From the NCBI RefSeq assembly GCF_028679125.1, contig NZ_JAJRCG010000002.1:62001-126000 (forward strand): a stretch of DNA of 64,000 nucleotides, read 5' to 3'. Under the pieces are notes generated by a model that worked only from the letters and a program-made list of their open reading frames with translations, did no database searches and was not told the DNA's origin. Below, piece after piece: positions 53,056 to 62,208 of the stretch. Position 1 is the first letter of the stretch. The number at the start of each line of letters is the position of its first letter. The position numbers were made by a program, and so were the translations under genes. The DNA comes from Methanoregula sp. (GTDB taxonomy: Archaea; Halobacteriota; Methanomicrobia; Methanomicrobiales; Methanospirillaceae).

Positions 53056-53085
53056 AAATTGTGCTGCAAACTTCTGGTGACGAAA

Positions 53086-53241
53086 ATGACCGATGACATG
53101 ACACAAATTGCCCCCACAGGAGGGATCTCCCCCGCCTATGGTCTTCACGACGGATTACAGGAACATATGCAGACATTATCCCGGTTATCGACCGCCCTGG
53201 ATGAGTACTTTGCCCTGCGGACGATGGGCAGTCCGAAATAA
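53086..53241 (+). CDS. 51-codon small ORF, first in the chemoreceptor operon
   Basis: Reads MTDDMTQIAPTGGISPAYGL, then HDGLQEHMQTLSRLSTALDE and YFALRTMGSPK. GGTGA stands 6 bases before the ATG. It is soluble, partly helical (LQEHMQTLSRLSTALDEYF), and of unknown function. 14 bases later another small ORF begins, with its own ribosome site, then the SatP transporter gene. It may be a small regulatory or adaptor protein. Confidence 0.5.
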   Translation: MTDDMTQIAPTGGISPAYGLHDGLQEHMQTLSRLSTALDEYFALRTMGSPK

Positions 53242-53255
53242 TGGAGTGAAAAACC

Positions 53256-53429
53256 ATGATATCAACCGACATGAAGATGAGGAGTCCCGCGGGATTCTGG
53301 CGTGACGTGCCAATCGTGATCGGGTCTTCGTCATCGGATGCAAATCGCGCCCAGCTCCTGTATGGCTGGTTGCGCTCTACGGGAATGGATGAGATGAATG
53401 AGATCAAGGGAATGGTGATTGTAGAATGA
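53256..53429 (+). CDS. 57-codon small ORF coupled to the SatP-like gene
   Basis: Reads MISTDMKMRSPAGFWRDVPI, then VIGSSSSDANRAQLLYGWLR and [24 protein letters not shown] precedes the ATG by 8 bases, and its TGA overlaps the ATG of the transporter gene (ATGA), so the two are translationally coupled. No family is recognised. It was found by reading the gap, since it is too short for usual limits. Confidence 0.55.
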   Translation: MISTDMKMRSPAGFWRDVPIVIGSSSSDANRAQLLYGWLRSTGMDEMNEIKGMVIVE

Positions 53430-54022
53430 CAGAAGCAGTTGATGAAGTATTCTTAAACGAGATTAAAATTACTGACCGAACGGCGAACGCGGGCGCACTG
53501 GGCCTGATGGCATTCGGGATGACAACGATCATCCTGAACCTGCACAATGCAGGGCTCTTCGGGATGGGTTCCGTCATCTTTGCCATGGGTATATTCTATG
53601 GCGGTCTTGCACAGGTAATTGTGGGAATCCTGGAATGGAAGAAGAGCAACACGTTCGGTATGGCCGCGTTCGTATCATACGGATTCTTCTGGATCATACT
53701 GGTGATGATACTCCTGATGCCAACGCTTGGATGGACCCCTGCGTTCGACAAGATGTCGTTCGTTGCATTCCTGACCCTCTGGGGCATCTTCTCGCTCGTG
53801 ATGTTCGTCATCACCCTGCGGCTCTCGAAAGCCCTCCAGGTAGTATTCGGATCGGTTGTGATCCTGTTCTTCATGCTCGCCATAGGAAATTTCCTGGGCA
53901 GCCAGCTGATCCTGACGTTCGCTGGAATAGAGGGAATCATCTGCGGAGCAACAGCCCTGTACACGGGTCTTGGTGAAGTCATGAATGAAGTATACAAAGA
54001 GAAAATTGTCAAACTCGGGTGA
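53426..54022 (+). CDS. SatP/YaaH-type transporter (GPR1/FUN34 family)
   Basis: A 198-residue membrane protein with six helices, first [20 protein letters not shown], and the family pattern [20 protein letters not shown] near residue 60 and [10 protein letters not shown] near 90. The signature NPAPLGL is changed to NAGALGL here. Family members carry acetate, succinate or ammonium; acetate is plausible for a methanogen that needs it as carbon source. Its gene lies in one operon with a soluble chemoreceptor and CheW, which suggests a sensory link to its substrate (inference). Confidence 0.88.
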   Translation: MTEAVDEVFLNEIKITDRTANAGALGLMAFGMTTIILNLHNAGLFGMGSVIFAMGIFYGGLAQVIVGILEWKKSNTFGMAAFVSYGFFWIILVMILLMPTLGWTPAFDKMSFVAFLTLWGIFSLVMFVITLRLSKALQVVFGSVVILFFMLAIGNFLGSQLILTFAGIEGIICGATALYTGLGEVMNEVYKEKIVKLG

Positions 54023-54027
54023 TTACG

Positions 54028-55506
54028 ATGGTAGATGTAAACGAATTCAATGAGATGTTTGAAAGGAACCCGCTCGCCCAGGTACTTATCGATGCCGACC
54101 TGAAGATCCAGTTGGTGAATGAGGCCTTTACAAAACTGGTCGGGTTCAGCAAGGACCGACTGCTCGCGATCCGGATAAGTGATCTCCGGTCACAGAACAT
54201 GATCAAGTACCTGAAGGATTCAGGACAGACCATCCAGGATGCAATTACCACAAAACGGGTATCTCATGGCGAGAGCACCATTGATACCCCCTCCGGGATG
54301 CACGTCATTGTCAGGGCAAACATCCCCCTCATGGATGAAAAGGGGAATGTGAAGTACGTCTATGTTACGTACAACGAAATCACAAAGATTGTAAAGTCCC
54401 AGCAGTTTATGGAAAAACAGGTTGATGCGCTTTCACAGGGTTATGCCAAGATGGCCGCAGGCGACCTGACGATCCGTCTCCAGCTCCAGGAACCTGATGA
54501 AGATACAAAAGATGTGAATACCCAGATCATCAAGCTCCGGGATGCTGTCCGTGGCATCGTCATCAGCCTTGAGAAGAACATCGGTGATGTCAACAAACAG
54601 ATGCTGAACCTGACTTCGACTGCAGATAATGCTTCGAAGAGCGTTGAGGATGCATCCAAGAGCGTCAACCAGATTGCCAAGAATGCCGGTGTTGTCTCCG
54701 AGAATGCACAGAAATCCTCGGAAGGCATCGAGCAGATGTCAAAGGCCATGCAGGACATGAGCGCAGCAGTCGAGGAAATTACCTCCAGCATGGAGAGCGT
54801 CTCGTCCCAGGCAAACACGGCTAAAGATTCGGCAAGGACCGGCGCAGTCCTTGCGGAGAACGTCAACAAGGACATGATGGACATCACCACTCAATCCGGC
54901 GTGACCTACGAGGTCATCAAGGAGATCGAGAAGCAGATGACCGATATCGGCAAGATCATCGTCCTGATCCGTGACCTCGCCAGCCAGACCAACCTGCTCG
55001 CCCTTAATGCGGCGATCGAGGCAGCCCGTGCGGGAGAGCACGGCCGGGGCTTTGCCGTAGTGGCATCGGAAGTCAAGTCGCTGGCCCAGGAGTCCCGGTC
55101 AAGCGCAGAGAAGATCGAGGAGATGATCACACAGCTCAACATTGCCACCAAGAAGGCAGCGGATGGGATGGAAGGAGCCCAGGTCCTGGTCAAGAAAGGT
55201 GTCGAGGAGTCTAAGCAGGCCCTTGAAGCATTCAAGACCATCCAGAAAGCGGCCGAGGCCGTTGCGAACAGCGCTTCGGAAGTCGCTGCGGCAACCGAGG
55301 AACAGGCAGCAACCACGGAAGAGATCACCGCAAGCGTGCACGAAGTGGCAAGCCTGATCGAGCGGACCGCCAAGGAGTCCGGGGACACGGCCGCGGCAAC
55401 AGAAGAGTCCGCTGCAGCCATCGATGAGATCACGCGGATGATCCAGACCGTCAACGATGTCGCCGTCGAGGCAATGGAAGCCAACAAGAAATTCAAGGTG
55501 GAATGA
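54028..55506 (+). CDS. Soluble PAS-type methyl-accepting chemotaxis protein
   Basis: A 492-residue chemoreceptor without membrane segments. N-terminal PAS domain (residues about 1-120: [20 protein letters not shown]), linker, then a long coiled-coil signalling domain whose tip [20 protein letters not shown] and [20 protein letters not shown] is fully conserved for CheW/CheA contact. The ATG at 54028 has GGGTGAT upstream; a GTG three codons earlier overlaps the transporter stop. CheW follows with a 4-base frame overlap. CheA is not in the window. Confidence 0.93.
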   Translation: MVDVNEFNEMFERNPLAQVLIDADLKIQLVNEAFTKLVGFSKDRLLAIRISDLRSQNMIKYLKDSGQTIQDAITTKRVSHGESTIDTPSGMHVIVRANIPLMDEKGNVKYVYVTYNEITKIVKSQQFMEKQVDALSQGYAKMAAGDLTIRLQLQEPDEDTKDVNTQIIKLRDAVRGIVISLEKNIGDVNKQMLNLTSTADNASKSVEDASKSVNQIAKNAGVVSENAQKSSEGIEQMSKAMQDMSAAVEEITSSMESVSSQANTAKDSARTGAVLAENVNKDMMDITTQSGVTYEVIKEIEKQMTDIGKIIVLIRDLASQTNLLALNAAIEAARAGEHGRGFAVVASEVKSLAQESRSSAEKIEEMITQLNIATKKAADGMEGAQVLVKKGVEESKQALEAFKTIQKAAEAVANSASEVAAATEEQAATTEEITASVHEVASLIERTAKESGDTAAATEESAAAIDEITRMIQTVNDVAVEAMEANKKFKVE

Positions 55507-55523
55507 GCGGGAGGAAATTGCCC

Positions 55524-56057
55524 ATGACAGCAAAGGTAAGCGAACCTGTTGCAACGGCAAAAACTTCCGTTACTACCGAGAAAATGGCTGACACGATCCA
55601 GGTTGTGGAGTTCGTACTCGGGAGCGAGCACTTCGCAGTCGACCTGTTCGACGTGAAGGAGGTGGTGGAGTACACCACCATCACCAAGCTTCCCAATGTC
55701 CCCACCTACGTGAGGGGCATCATCGACCTGCGGGGCGAGATCACCATGATCGTCGACCTGAAGGGGCGCCTGAACATCACTGAAGCGAGCATGACCTCTG
55801 TCGACGCATCGCGGATCATTGTCCTCGATGACAAGATTGCAAAGTCGAAGATCGGTATTCTCGTCGACGACGTAACCTCCGTATCGACATTCGAGAACAA
55901 CCAGGTGGATTATACCTCCGCTTCCGTGAGCAAGGAAGAGACCTCCATCATCGGGATCATCAAGCGGAAGATCAAGGTCAAGGACAAGGAGATCAACGAA
56001 CTGATCATCTGGGTTGATATCAAGCAGCTGCTCAGCAACATTGACTCCACCCTCTGA
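55524..56057 (+). CDS. cheW: CheW chemotaxis adaptor
   Basis: A 177-residue CheW protein that links receptors to CheA. Family features: VVEFVLGSEHFAVDLFDVKE near residue 25, VPTYVRGIIDLRGEITMIVD near 62, and SKIGILVDDVTSVSTFENNQ near 115. An ATG at 55503 overlaps the receptor gene, but GGGAGGAAA stands right before the ATG at 55524, which is therefore preferred. Belongs to the receptor operon. Confidence 0.92.
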   Translation: MTAKVSEPVATAKTSVTTEKMADTIQVVEFVLGSEHFAVDLFDVKEVVEYTTITKLPNVPTYVRGIIDLRGEITMIVDLKGRLNITEASMTSVDASRIIVLDDKIAKSKIGILVDDVTSVSTFENNQVDYTSASVSKEETSIIGIIKRKIKVKDKEINELIIWVDIKQLLSNIDSTL

Positions 56058-56077
56058 CGGTGAGTGAGGCGGATTGG

Positions 56078-57523
56078 ATGATCCACGTGCTGTGTGTGGA
56101 CGATGAGCCGGATCTGCTGGCGATAACAAAGGCATTCCTTGAGCTGCCAGGTACCATCGCTGTTGATACGGCCACATCAGCACAACAGGCCCTGGAGATG
56201 CTGGGACTCGTATCCTATGATGCGCTGGTCTCGGATTTCCAGATGCCCGGGATGGATGGGATTGCACTTCTGGTCCGGATACGAAAAGACCAGGGCGATC
56301 TCCCGTTTATTCTTTTTACCGGAAGAGGGAGAGAGGAGATCGTGATTGAGGCGCTGAACCAGGGTGCCGATTTTTACCTGCAGAAGGGTGGCGATCCCAA
56401 ATCCCAGTTCACTGAGTTGTACCACAAGATCCTCCAGGCGGTCAGCAGGAGGGAGGCGGATGAAAAATTCCGCATTCTTATTGAAGAATCGCTTGTCGGC
56501 GTGTATATCATCAAGGATGACCGGTTTCTCCATGTCAATGACCGGCTTGCGGCACTGTTCGGGTATACACCGGATGAGATCATCCATGATCTTCGCGTGA
56601 GCGATCTCGTTGCAATGGAAGACCGGGACCTGGTGGCATCAAACCTCCAGATGCGCTTCTCCGGGGAACAGAAGAGCGTGCACTATGCATTCAGGGGCAG
56701 GCACCGGGACGGGGGAAGCATTGATGTGGAGGTAGCCGGGACCCGGGCGGTATTCCATGGCCAGCCCATTGTTGTCGGGACGCTCATGGAGATGACCGGG
56801 TTCCGTAAGGTCGACCGGGACCTGATCCTCGCCAACCGGAAGATCCAGCTTCTCAACACGCTGACCCGGCATGATATTGCCAACCGGCTCACGGTGCTCC
56901 GTGCAAGGCTCATGACGGTAAAGAAGCACTGTGCCGATCCTGTCCTCCGGAAGCAACTGGAAAAAGTTGACGATGCGGGAAAGGACATCTACAATCTCCT
57001 GGAAACCGCCCGTATTTACCAGGAGATCGGTGTCATCACTCCCCAGTGGCAGAACGTACATGAGATCATTACAACCGAATGGAAACGGATGGCAATGCCT
57101 TCCCCCACCCTCTCCCTGATGCTGGGGGGGCTCGAAGTCTGTGCCGATCCGCTGCTGGACCGGGTTTTTGCAAATCTCCTGGAGAACACGGTGCGTCACG
57201 GCGTTCATGTCACGGAAATCCGCGTCTCGTGCCGGAGGTCCGGTGCGGGTATGACCGTTATCTGGGAGGACAATGGTGTCGGGATCGCCGCGGATCTCAA
57301 GGAGCGGATATTCGAAGAGGGATTTGGTACGAATACCGGTCTGGGGCTCTTCCTCTGCCGGGAGATCGTGTCCGGTACCGGGATCACGATAACCGAGACC
57401 GGGATACCGGGCAAAGGTGCACGGTTCGAGTTTTTCATACCGGAACACAACTGGAGGGTCTCGGGCGATTCCCTGGGGGTGAGCGTCAATTCCCTGATTG
57501 AAAAGACCAATACGCAGTCGTAA
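56078..57523 (+). CDS. REC-PAS-histidine kinase hybrid
   Basis: A 481-residue cytosolic signalling protein. REC domain first (HVLCVDDEPDLLAITKAFLE, phosphoacceptor in DALVSDFQMPGMDGIALLVR, lysine in FYLQKGGDP), PAS at about 130-250 (IEESLVGVYIIKDDRFLHVN), then the kinase core: TLTRHDIANRLTVLRARLMT near 270 and VIWEDNGVGIAADLKERIFE near 395, FGTNTGLGLFLCREI near 420. A GTG six codons upstream is possible. It follows CheW after 20 bases, so it may feed into the same pathway. Confidence 0.9.
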   Translation: MIHVLCVDDEPDLLAITKAFLELPGTIAVDTATSAQQALEMLGLVSYDALVSDFQMPGMDGIALLVRIRKDQGDLPFILFTGRGREEIVIEALNQGADFYLQKGGDPKSQFTELYHKILQAVSRREADEKFRILIEESLVGVYIIKDDRFLHVNDRLAALFGYTPDEIIHDLRVSDLVAMEDRDLVASNLQMRFSGEQKSVHYAFRGRHRDGGSIDVEVAGTRAVFHGQPIVVGTLMEMTGFRKVDRDLILANRKIQLLNTLTRHDIANRLTVLRARLMTVKKHCADPVLRKQLEKVDDAGKDIYNLLETARIYQEIGVITPQWQNVHEIITTEWKRMAMPSPTLSLMLGGLEVCADPLLDRVFANLLENTVRHGVHVTEIRVSCRRSGAGMTVIWEDNGVGIAADLKERIFEEGFGTNTGLGLFLCREIVSGTGITITETGIPGKGARFEFFIPEHNWRVSGDSLGVSVNSLIEKTNTQS

Positions 57524-57639
57524 GACGTGTTCTTTTTCAGATCCCCGAACCGGGAATCTTCCTCCCATCAATTAGTTTTTCCGTTTACAAAAAAAGGGTT
57601 GCCGGATTTATATCCGGGTATGGGAGAAACAGCTCTCGT

Positions 57640-60600
57640 TCAGACCAGCCGGTAGCCCTGTGCCTGTGCAAGACTGAGCAGTTCCCTGACCTGCTCTTCC
57701 TGTTTCTGGGTAAGCTTCCTGCCCCTCTGCATCAGCCGGCCCATCCGCAGGATCTGCATCCGCTGATCCTGCGTGAGTGTCCCGGAATGATGTGCCCATT
57801 TCAGGAGATCGTACCACTGGGCACGGTTAATCGCGAGTCCCCAGGAAGTGCTCTGGGTGGATTCTCCTGGAGCCGGGGCCGGGTCATCTTCGAACACAGC
57901 ATCATCGTCCGTCTCCTCCGGCATATCCGTGGAAACCACTCCGTCCTCTTCTTCAGGCACTGTGGCTCCGGTTTCCGGCCGGGTTATACCTGTCTCAACC
58001 GGTTCAACGGATGCAGTGCCTGCAAGGTAGTCCTGTACCGGTGAATCCTCATCGTCCGATGCGGGTTCGTGGATGATGGAGACCGAAGGTATCTCTTCGC
58101 CCTCTTCCTCAGGCTCATCATCTTCAAAGAGATCGTCGATGTTCGTGATTCGCGGTACCGGTGAAACCATGGCGGGTACACCGGCAGGCTGCACCGCACT
58201 GAGGGAATGCGGGTGTATCCCGGCGTTCATGGGAAGATCCGGCCCTTTGATGATGAGCGAGCGTTTCTTTGCCTTCTCGGATTCCAGTTCTCCGGGCGGG
58301 TGCAGGGATGCCTCCATCTGCTGTTTTTGGCGGACGGCTGCTTCCAGGCGCTCTTTTGCATCCATGTGGTTTTCCCATTCGTCGGCAAGGGCAGTCCGTG
58401 CCTGGTCGATCTCTGCTGCGAGATTTTCTGCAGTTCCTTCTACCTGCTGTTTCTCATGGACAACCGTATCCAGGCGCTCTTTTGCATCCATGTGGTTTTC
58501 CCATTCATCGGCAAGGGCAGTCCGTGCCTGGTCGATCTCTGCTGCAAGGCTTTCCGCAGTCTCTTCTGCCCGCTGTTTTTCGCGGGAGAGCACAGCAACC
58601 TGTTCTTCGAGATCCCGCAGGTGGGACTGCGAGGCCTCAAGTTCTGTGCTGAGCTTCCGGATCGCAGTGAGTTTATAGGATTCCTGGAGTTTACTTTCGG
58701 ATTCAGCAGCTGCAAGGAGTTTTTCGAGCCGGTCCTTCTCCTGGTTCTGGCCAGCCAGCTGGTCCCCGGCCTCGCGCCGCTGCCTCCTGCTGGTTTCGAG
58801 TTCGGCTTTTACCTGTTCCAGTTCATCGGCAAGAGCGCTTGCCTGCTTACCGGTATGAGCGCCGGCGCTTGTCGCGGTCTTCAGTCCCGCTTCAAGTTCC
58901 TGGATCGTTGCCCGTGCCTCTTCGAGATCGCGGGATACCTGTTCCCGTGCCTGTTTCTCACTGGCAAGAGCGTTCCCTGTGCTGGTGGAAAGACTCCTCG
59001 CCTCCGCCAGCCCGGCCCTCACCTGTTCCAGTTCGCTGGCAAGGGCGCTTGCCTGTTTACCGGTATCGGCTCCGGCGCTTGTCGCGGCCTTCAGCTCCGA
59101 TTCGAGTTCCTGGATCATTACCCGTGACTCGGTAAGGTTGCGCTCCAGGTCCTCCCTTGTTGCAAGCGCGGTTTCGAGATCGCGGGAGACCTTCTCCCGT
59201 TCCTGCTTCTCACCGGCCAGCGACTCCTCCGTGCTGCGGGAGGCACTCCTGCTGGTTTCGAGTTCGGCTTTTACCTGTTCCAGTTCTCCGGTGAGTGCCT
59301 GGATCTGACGACTGCTCTCCCGGCTGTCTTCTGAAGTTGCGGTAAGTCTGGATTCCAGGTCACGGATCCGTGCAGTTGCAGCATCAAGGCTGCTCTCGAT
59401 ATCCGCTCGCGTGGCGAGAGCAGCTTCGAGATCGTTTCTCACCTGGCTCAGGCTGCTCCGGTGCTCGTCCAGATCGCTCTGGGCAGACTGGTGCACTCCG
59501 TGGAGTTCCTGTAACGCGGTATCCCTCTCACGGATCTCGCCTGCCAGCCGCTCTTCCGCAACGCGGAATCGTTCCCGCTCTTCGTTCAGGGTGGCCCGCG
59601 TTGCGCTGAGTTCATCAGAGAGTGTCTTCATGTCCAGGCCGGTCTTGTCCCGGATCTCTTCAGTCTCCTTTACAACGGCCTTCAGCGATTCGGTTTCCCG
59701 CTCTTTTTCACCCAGCGTGGCCCGGGTCTCATCGAGCAGGGCCCGGAGATCCTGGATCTCCGCTGCGTGTGCCGCGGTACGGGTGTCCAGTTCAGTCTCT
59801 GCCCGTCCTTTATCGGCAGTCAGGTCCAGGATCTGGTTCTCAAGGCGCTCGATCCGGGTCTTCCCGGTATCGAGTTCATCCGCCCTGCTGGCGAGTTCCG
59901 TCCCCTGCTGTCGTGCAGTCTCCTTGAGTTCGTCGATGATGCGGGTCAGGTTCTGTTCGGATTCATTTTTTGCCTGGACCAGGGCGTTGAGATCGTATTC
60001 CACGGATTTGGCATGGTTCTTTTCCGTTGCCAGGGATGCCCGCATCTGTTCCGTCTCCAGCGTGAGCTCCTTTACCGTCTTCTCCACCAGCTCTTTCTCG
60101 GTGGTGATCCCCATGATCCGGGTCTCGGTCTCCTTTCGTTGCCCGGTCTCGCGGGAAAGGGAGGCTTCCGTCTCTTTTAGTTCTGCACTGGCAGCCGCAA
60201 GGCGTTCCGAGAGGCATGAGACCTGCTGGCTGAGGGCCCCGGATTCCTTTGCAGCGCGATCAGCAGCCTCTTCAGCCTCACGGGTAAGCCGCTGGATCTC
60301 TTCCCTGTCTGCCGCACTCTGGTCTTTCAGGGATGCGAGATCATCGTTGAGCTGCCGGATCTCCGTCTCATTCTTCTGGATCAGCCGGTCCTTCTCTGCA
60401 CCATCCGCTGTCAGCGTGCTGATGGTTGCATCCCGTTCCTGGAGTGTCCCGCTCAGGGATTCGATGGAGTGCCCCTGATCCTGGATCCGACCTTCGGCAT
60501 TGTGCAGGGATGTGGAGAGTGTTTCGTTCTCCGCGGCAATCCGGGAGATCGTGATCGAGCGGTTGACCCCGATCTCAAACGAGGAGAGGAGGAATTCCAG

Positions 60601-61092
60601 CAGCCGGCGGCGGTCGGCGGTGACAACGAACATGCGGTCGTCGTGCTGGATCTTGAACTGGGTCTTGATCTGCTCGGATGTGGGCCGCTCAACCGGCGTG
60701 GCGAGCATGCCTTCGATCAGGGAGGAGAGGTAGGCCGGATCATAGGGTTGTGAGATGAAGTTGTCAGCATTACTGTCAAGAACATTGAGAAGATCGGAGA
60801 GGTTCGATGCACCGGTGACGATCAGGACGGGGATGACCCAGAGATCGAAATCGTCCTTGATATGGTGGCAGATATCATAGGCCTCTTCCGGGAAGGTCAC
60901 CGAATCGCAGATCAGGAGGTTCGGTTTTCCTGCCCGGAGGGCGTCTAACAGCTGTTGTGCGTTGGAAAAAAAGGTGAGCTGGTAACCCCGCTTCTCAAGG
61001 TAACCGGCCTCGATGGGAGAATCGGCTGCATCGGTACTCAGAACGAAAATATCTACGATATTCCCGTTCCCGTCTGACTGGTCGTCATTCAT
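57640..61092 (-). CDS. Giant REC-coiled-coil protein
   Basis: 1150 residues. Residues about 10-130 form a REC domain (VDIFVLSTDAADSPIEAGYL; D63 in NLLICDSVTF; T93 in IVTG) whose conserved lysine is Gln115 (ISQPYDP), so its phosphorylation is doubtful. Residues about 175-950 are almost continuous coiled coil with heptads and internal repeats (for example ELEQVKAELETSR and AEIDQARTALADEWENHMDA twice, 42 residues apart). An acidic linker follows. The C-terminal 65 residues (INRAQWYDLLKWAHHSGTLT...LMQRGRKLTQKQEEQVRELL in parts) form a separate helical domain. No membrane segment. It may serve as a scaffold or spacer in the signalling cluster; the function is unknown. Confidence 0.85.
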   Translation of the reverse strand: MNDDQSDGNGNIVDIFVLSTDAADSPIEAGYLEKRGYQLTFFSNAQQLLDALRAGKPNLLICDSVTFPEEAYDICHHIKDDFDLWVIPVLIVTGASNLSDLLNVLDSNADNFISQPYDPAYLSSLIEGMLATPVERPTSEQIKTQFKIQHDDRMFVVTADRRRLLEFLLSSFEIGVNRSITISRIAAENETLSTSLHNAEGRIQDQGHSIESLSGTLQERDATISTLTADGAEKDRLIQKNETEIRQLNDDLASLKDQSAADREEIQRLTREAEEAADRAAKESGALSQQVSCLSERLAAASAELKETEASLSRETGQRKETETRIMGITTEKELVEKTVKELTLETEQMRASLATEKNHAKSVEYDLNALVQAKNESEQNLTRIIDELKETARQQGTELASRADELDTGKTRIERLENQILDLTADKGRAETELDTRTAAHAAEIQDLRALLDETRATLGEKERETESLKAVVKETEEIRDKTGLDMKTLSDELSATRATLNEERERFRVAEERLAGEIRERDTALQELHGVHQSAQSDLDEHRSSLSQVRNDLEAALATRADIESSLDAATARIRDLESRLTATSEDSRESSRQIQALTGELEQVKAELETSRSASRSTEESLAGEKQEREKVSRDLETALATREDLERNLTESRVMIQELESELKAATSAGADTGKQASALASELEQVRAGLAEARSLSTSTGNALASEKQAREQVSRDLEEARATIQELEAGLKTATSAGAHTGKQASALADELEQVKAELETSRRQRREAGDQLAGQNQEKDRLEKLLAAAESESKLQESYKLTAIRKLSTELEASQSHLRDLEEQVAVLSREKQRAEETAESLAAEIDQARTALADEWENHMDAKERLDTVVHEKQQVEGTAENLAAEIDQARTALADEWENHMDAKERLEAAVRQKQQMEASLHPPGELESEKAKKRSLIIKGPDLPMNAGIHPHSLSAVQPAGVPAMVSPVPRITNIDDLFEDDEPEEEGEEIPSVSIIHEPASDDEDSPVQDYLAGTASVEPVETGITRPETGATVPEEEDGVVSTDMPEETDDDAVFEDDPAPAPGESTQSTSWGLAINRAQWYDLLKWAHHSGTLTQDQRMQILRMGRLMQRGRKLTQKQEEQVRELLSLAQAQGYRLV
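58344..58560 (-). repeat. Tandem coding repeat, 126-bp period
   Basis: A 91-bp stretch at 58344-58434 recurs nearly identically at 58470-58560, exactly 126 bp (42 codons, six heptads) later, within the coiled-coil gene. The heptad-preserving period and near identity show a recent in-frame duplication. Confidence 0.9.
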
Positions 61093-61245
61093 TACAATCT
61101 CTCACATGTGACAGGGATCCGGCTGGATACCTATTGATATAATTTTATATACAGGATTATAGCATTTCTGGTCGAAAACGTCATTTGCCTGCCACAGATA
61201 TGCCGGAATGGGGGACTATCATACAAATACGGCCGGTATTTTCGT

Positions 61246-62079
61246 TCATTTGTCCGCAATCCACCGGTCTATGAGAGCACGGGAGATGCTCAGGGGCGAC
61301 GGGAGCGTGGGGAGATCCTCCCGGCCAAACCATCCCGCCGCAACAATCTCGTTGTTGTCGATGGTGATCCCGCCGCCTGCGTAATCGGCGACAAACCCGA
61401 GCATCAGGGAGTTCGGGAACGGCCACGGCTCGCTGGCCAGGTAGCGGATGTTGGTGACCTCAAGGCCGACCTCTTCCCGGACCTCGCGGCGGACGGCCTC
61501 CTCAAGGGTCTCGCACGCTTCCACGAACCCGGCGATGATGCTGTACATATCGGGAGGAAACCGGGGGGAACGGGCAAGGAGGACTTTGTCTCCCTTCCGG
61601 ATCAGGACAATGATCGCCGGGGACGTGCGCGGGTACGTGATCATGCCGCAGGCATCGCAGCACTTCGCGCGTTCAATGCCGGACTGCCGTGTCGGGGCGC
61701 CGCACTGCCCGCAGAACCTGGTTGTCCGGTCGAAGTCGATGATGCGCACGGCAAATGCGGCAAGGGCCAGTTCATCGTCAGGCAGGATCCCGTGCAGCTC
61801 CCGGATATTGGCATGGAAGGTGCACCCGGCAACCGGGGAGTCCGGCCCGGTCTCTACCGCATAGAGGGGGACATCGTTCCGGTGCCCGAGATACTGGCTC
61901 CGCAGGATCGTGCAGGTCTTTTCCGGGTTGCCGGAGAAGAGAATGGTCGGGGGAGTGCCGGCCGCAATGTACACGCCGTTCCCGCGTACGATCACCCACC
62001 CGGCATTGCCCGGCATCCGGTCCGGTTCCGGGTACCGTGTCGGGAGGAATGCTGCCGAAAATGCTGCTGCATGGTTCAT
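61246..62079 (-). CDS. nudC: NudC-like Nudix hydrolase (NAD(H) pyrophosphatase type)
   Basis: A 277-residue hydrolase that cleaves NADH or NAD-capped RNA in known family members. Zinc ribbon FCGQCGAPTRQSGIERAKCC then DACGMITYPR near residues 125-150; Nudix box GFVEACETLEEAVRREVREE near 190; and the NudC-specific YLASEPWPFPNSLMLGF near 220, where the family has SQPWPFPxS. The metal and substrate motifs are all intact. Confidence 0.92.
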   Translation of the reverse strand: MNHAAAFSAAFLPTRYPEPDRMPGNAGWVIVRGNGVYIAAGTPPTILFSGNPEKTCTILRSQYLGHRNDVPLYAVETGPDSPVAGCTFHANIRELHGILPDDELALAAFAVRIIDFDRTTRFCGQCGAPTRQSGIERAKCCDACGMITYPRTSPAIIVLIRKGDKVLLARSPRFPPDMYSIIAGFVEACETLEEAVRREVREEVGLEVTNIRYLASEPWPFPNSLMLGFVADYAGGGITIDNNEIVAAGWFGREDLPTLPSPLSISRALIDRWIADK

Positions 62080-62208
62080 CGTATCAGGTAGCTGAGTGTT
62101 GTCCCCGCAACCAGAAAAGCGATCGGATCGTGTCTTCCCCTACCGAGAGATTATTAACAGACTCCTGCGGATAGCTGATCATTGCCCCATATCGGCGGTG
62201 GCACCCTT

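Noticed and set aside
54906-56267. 453-codon minus-strand frame opposite the chemoreceptor and CheW
   Set aside because: Ser/Ala-rich shadow of a coiled-coil gene.
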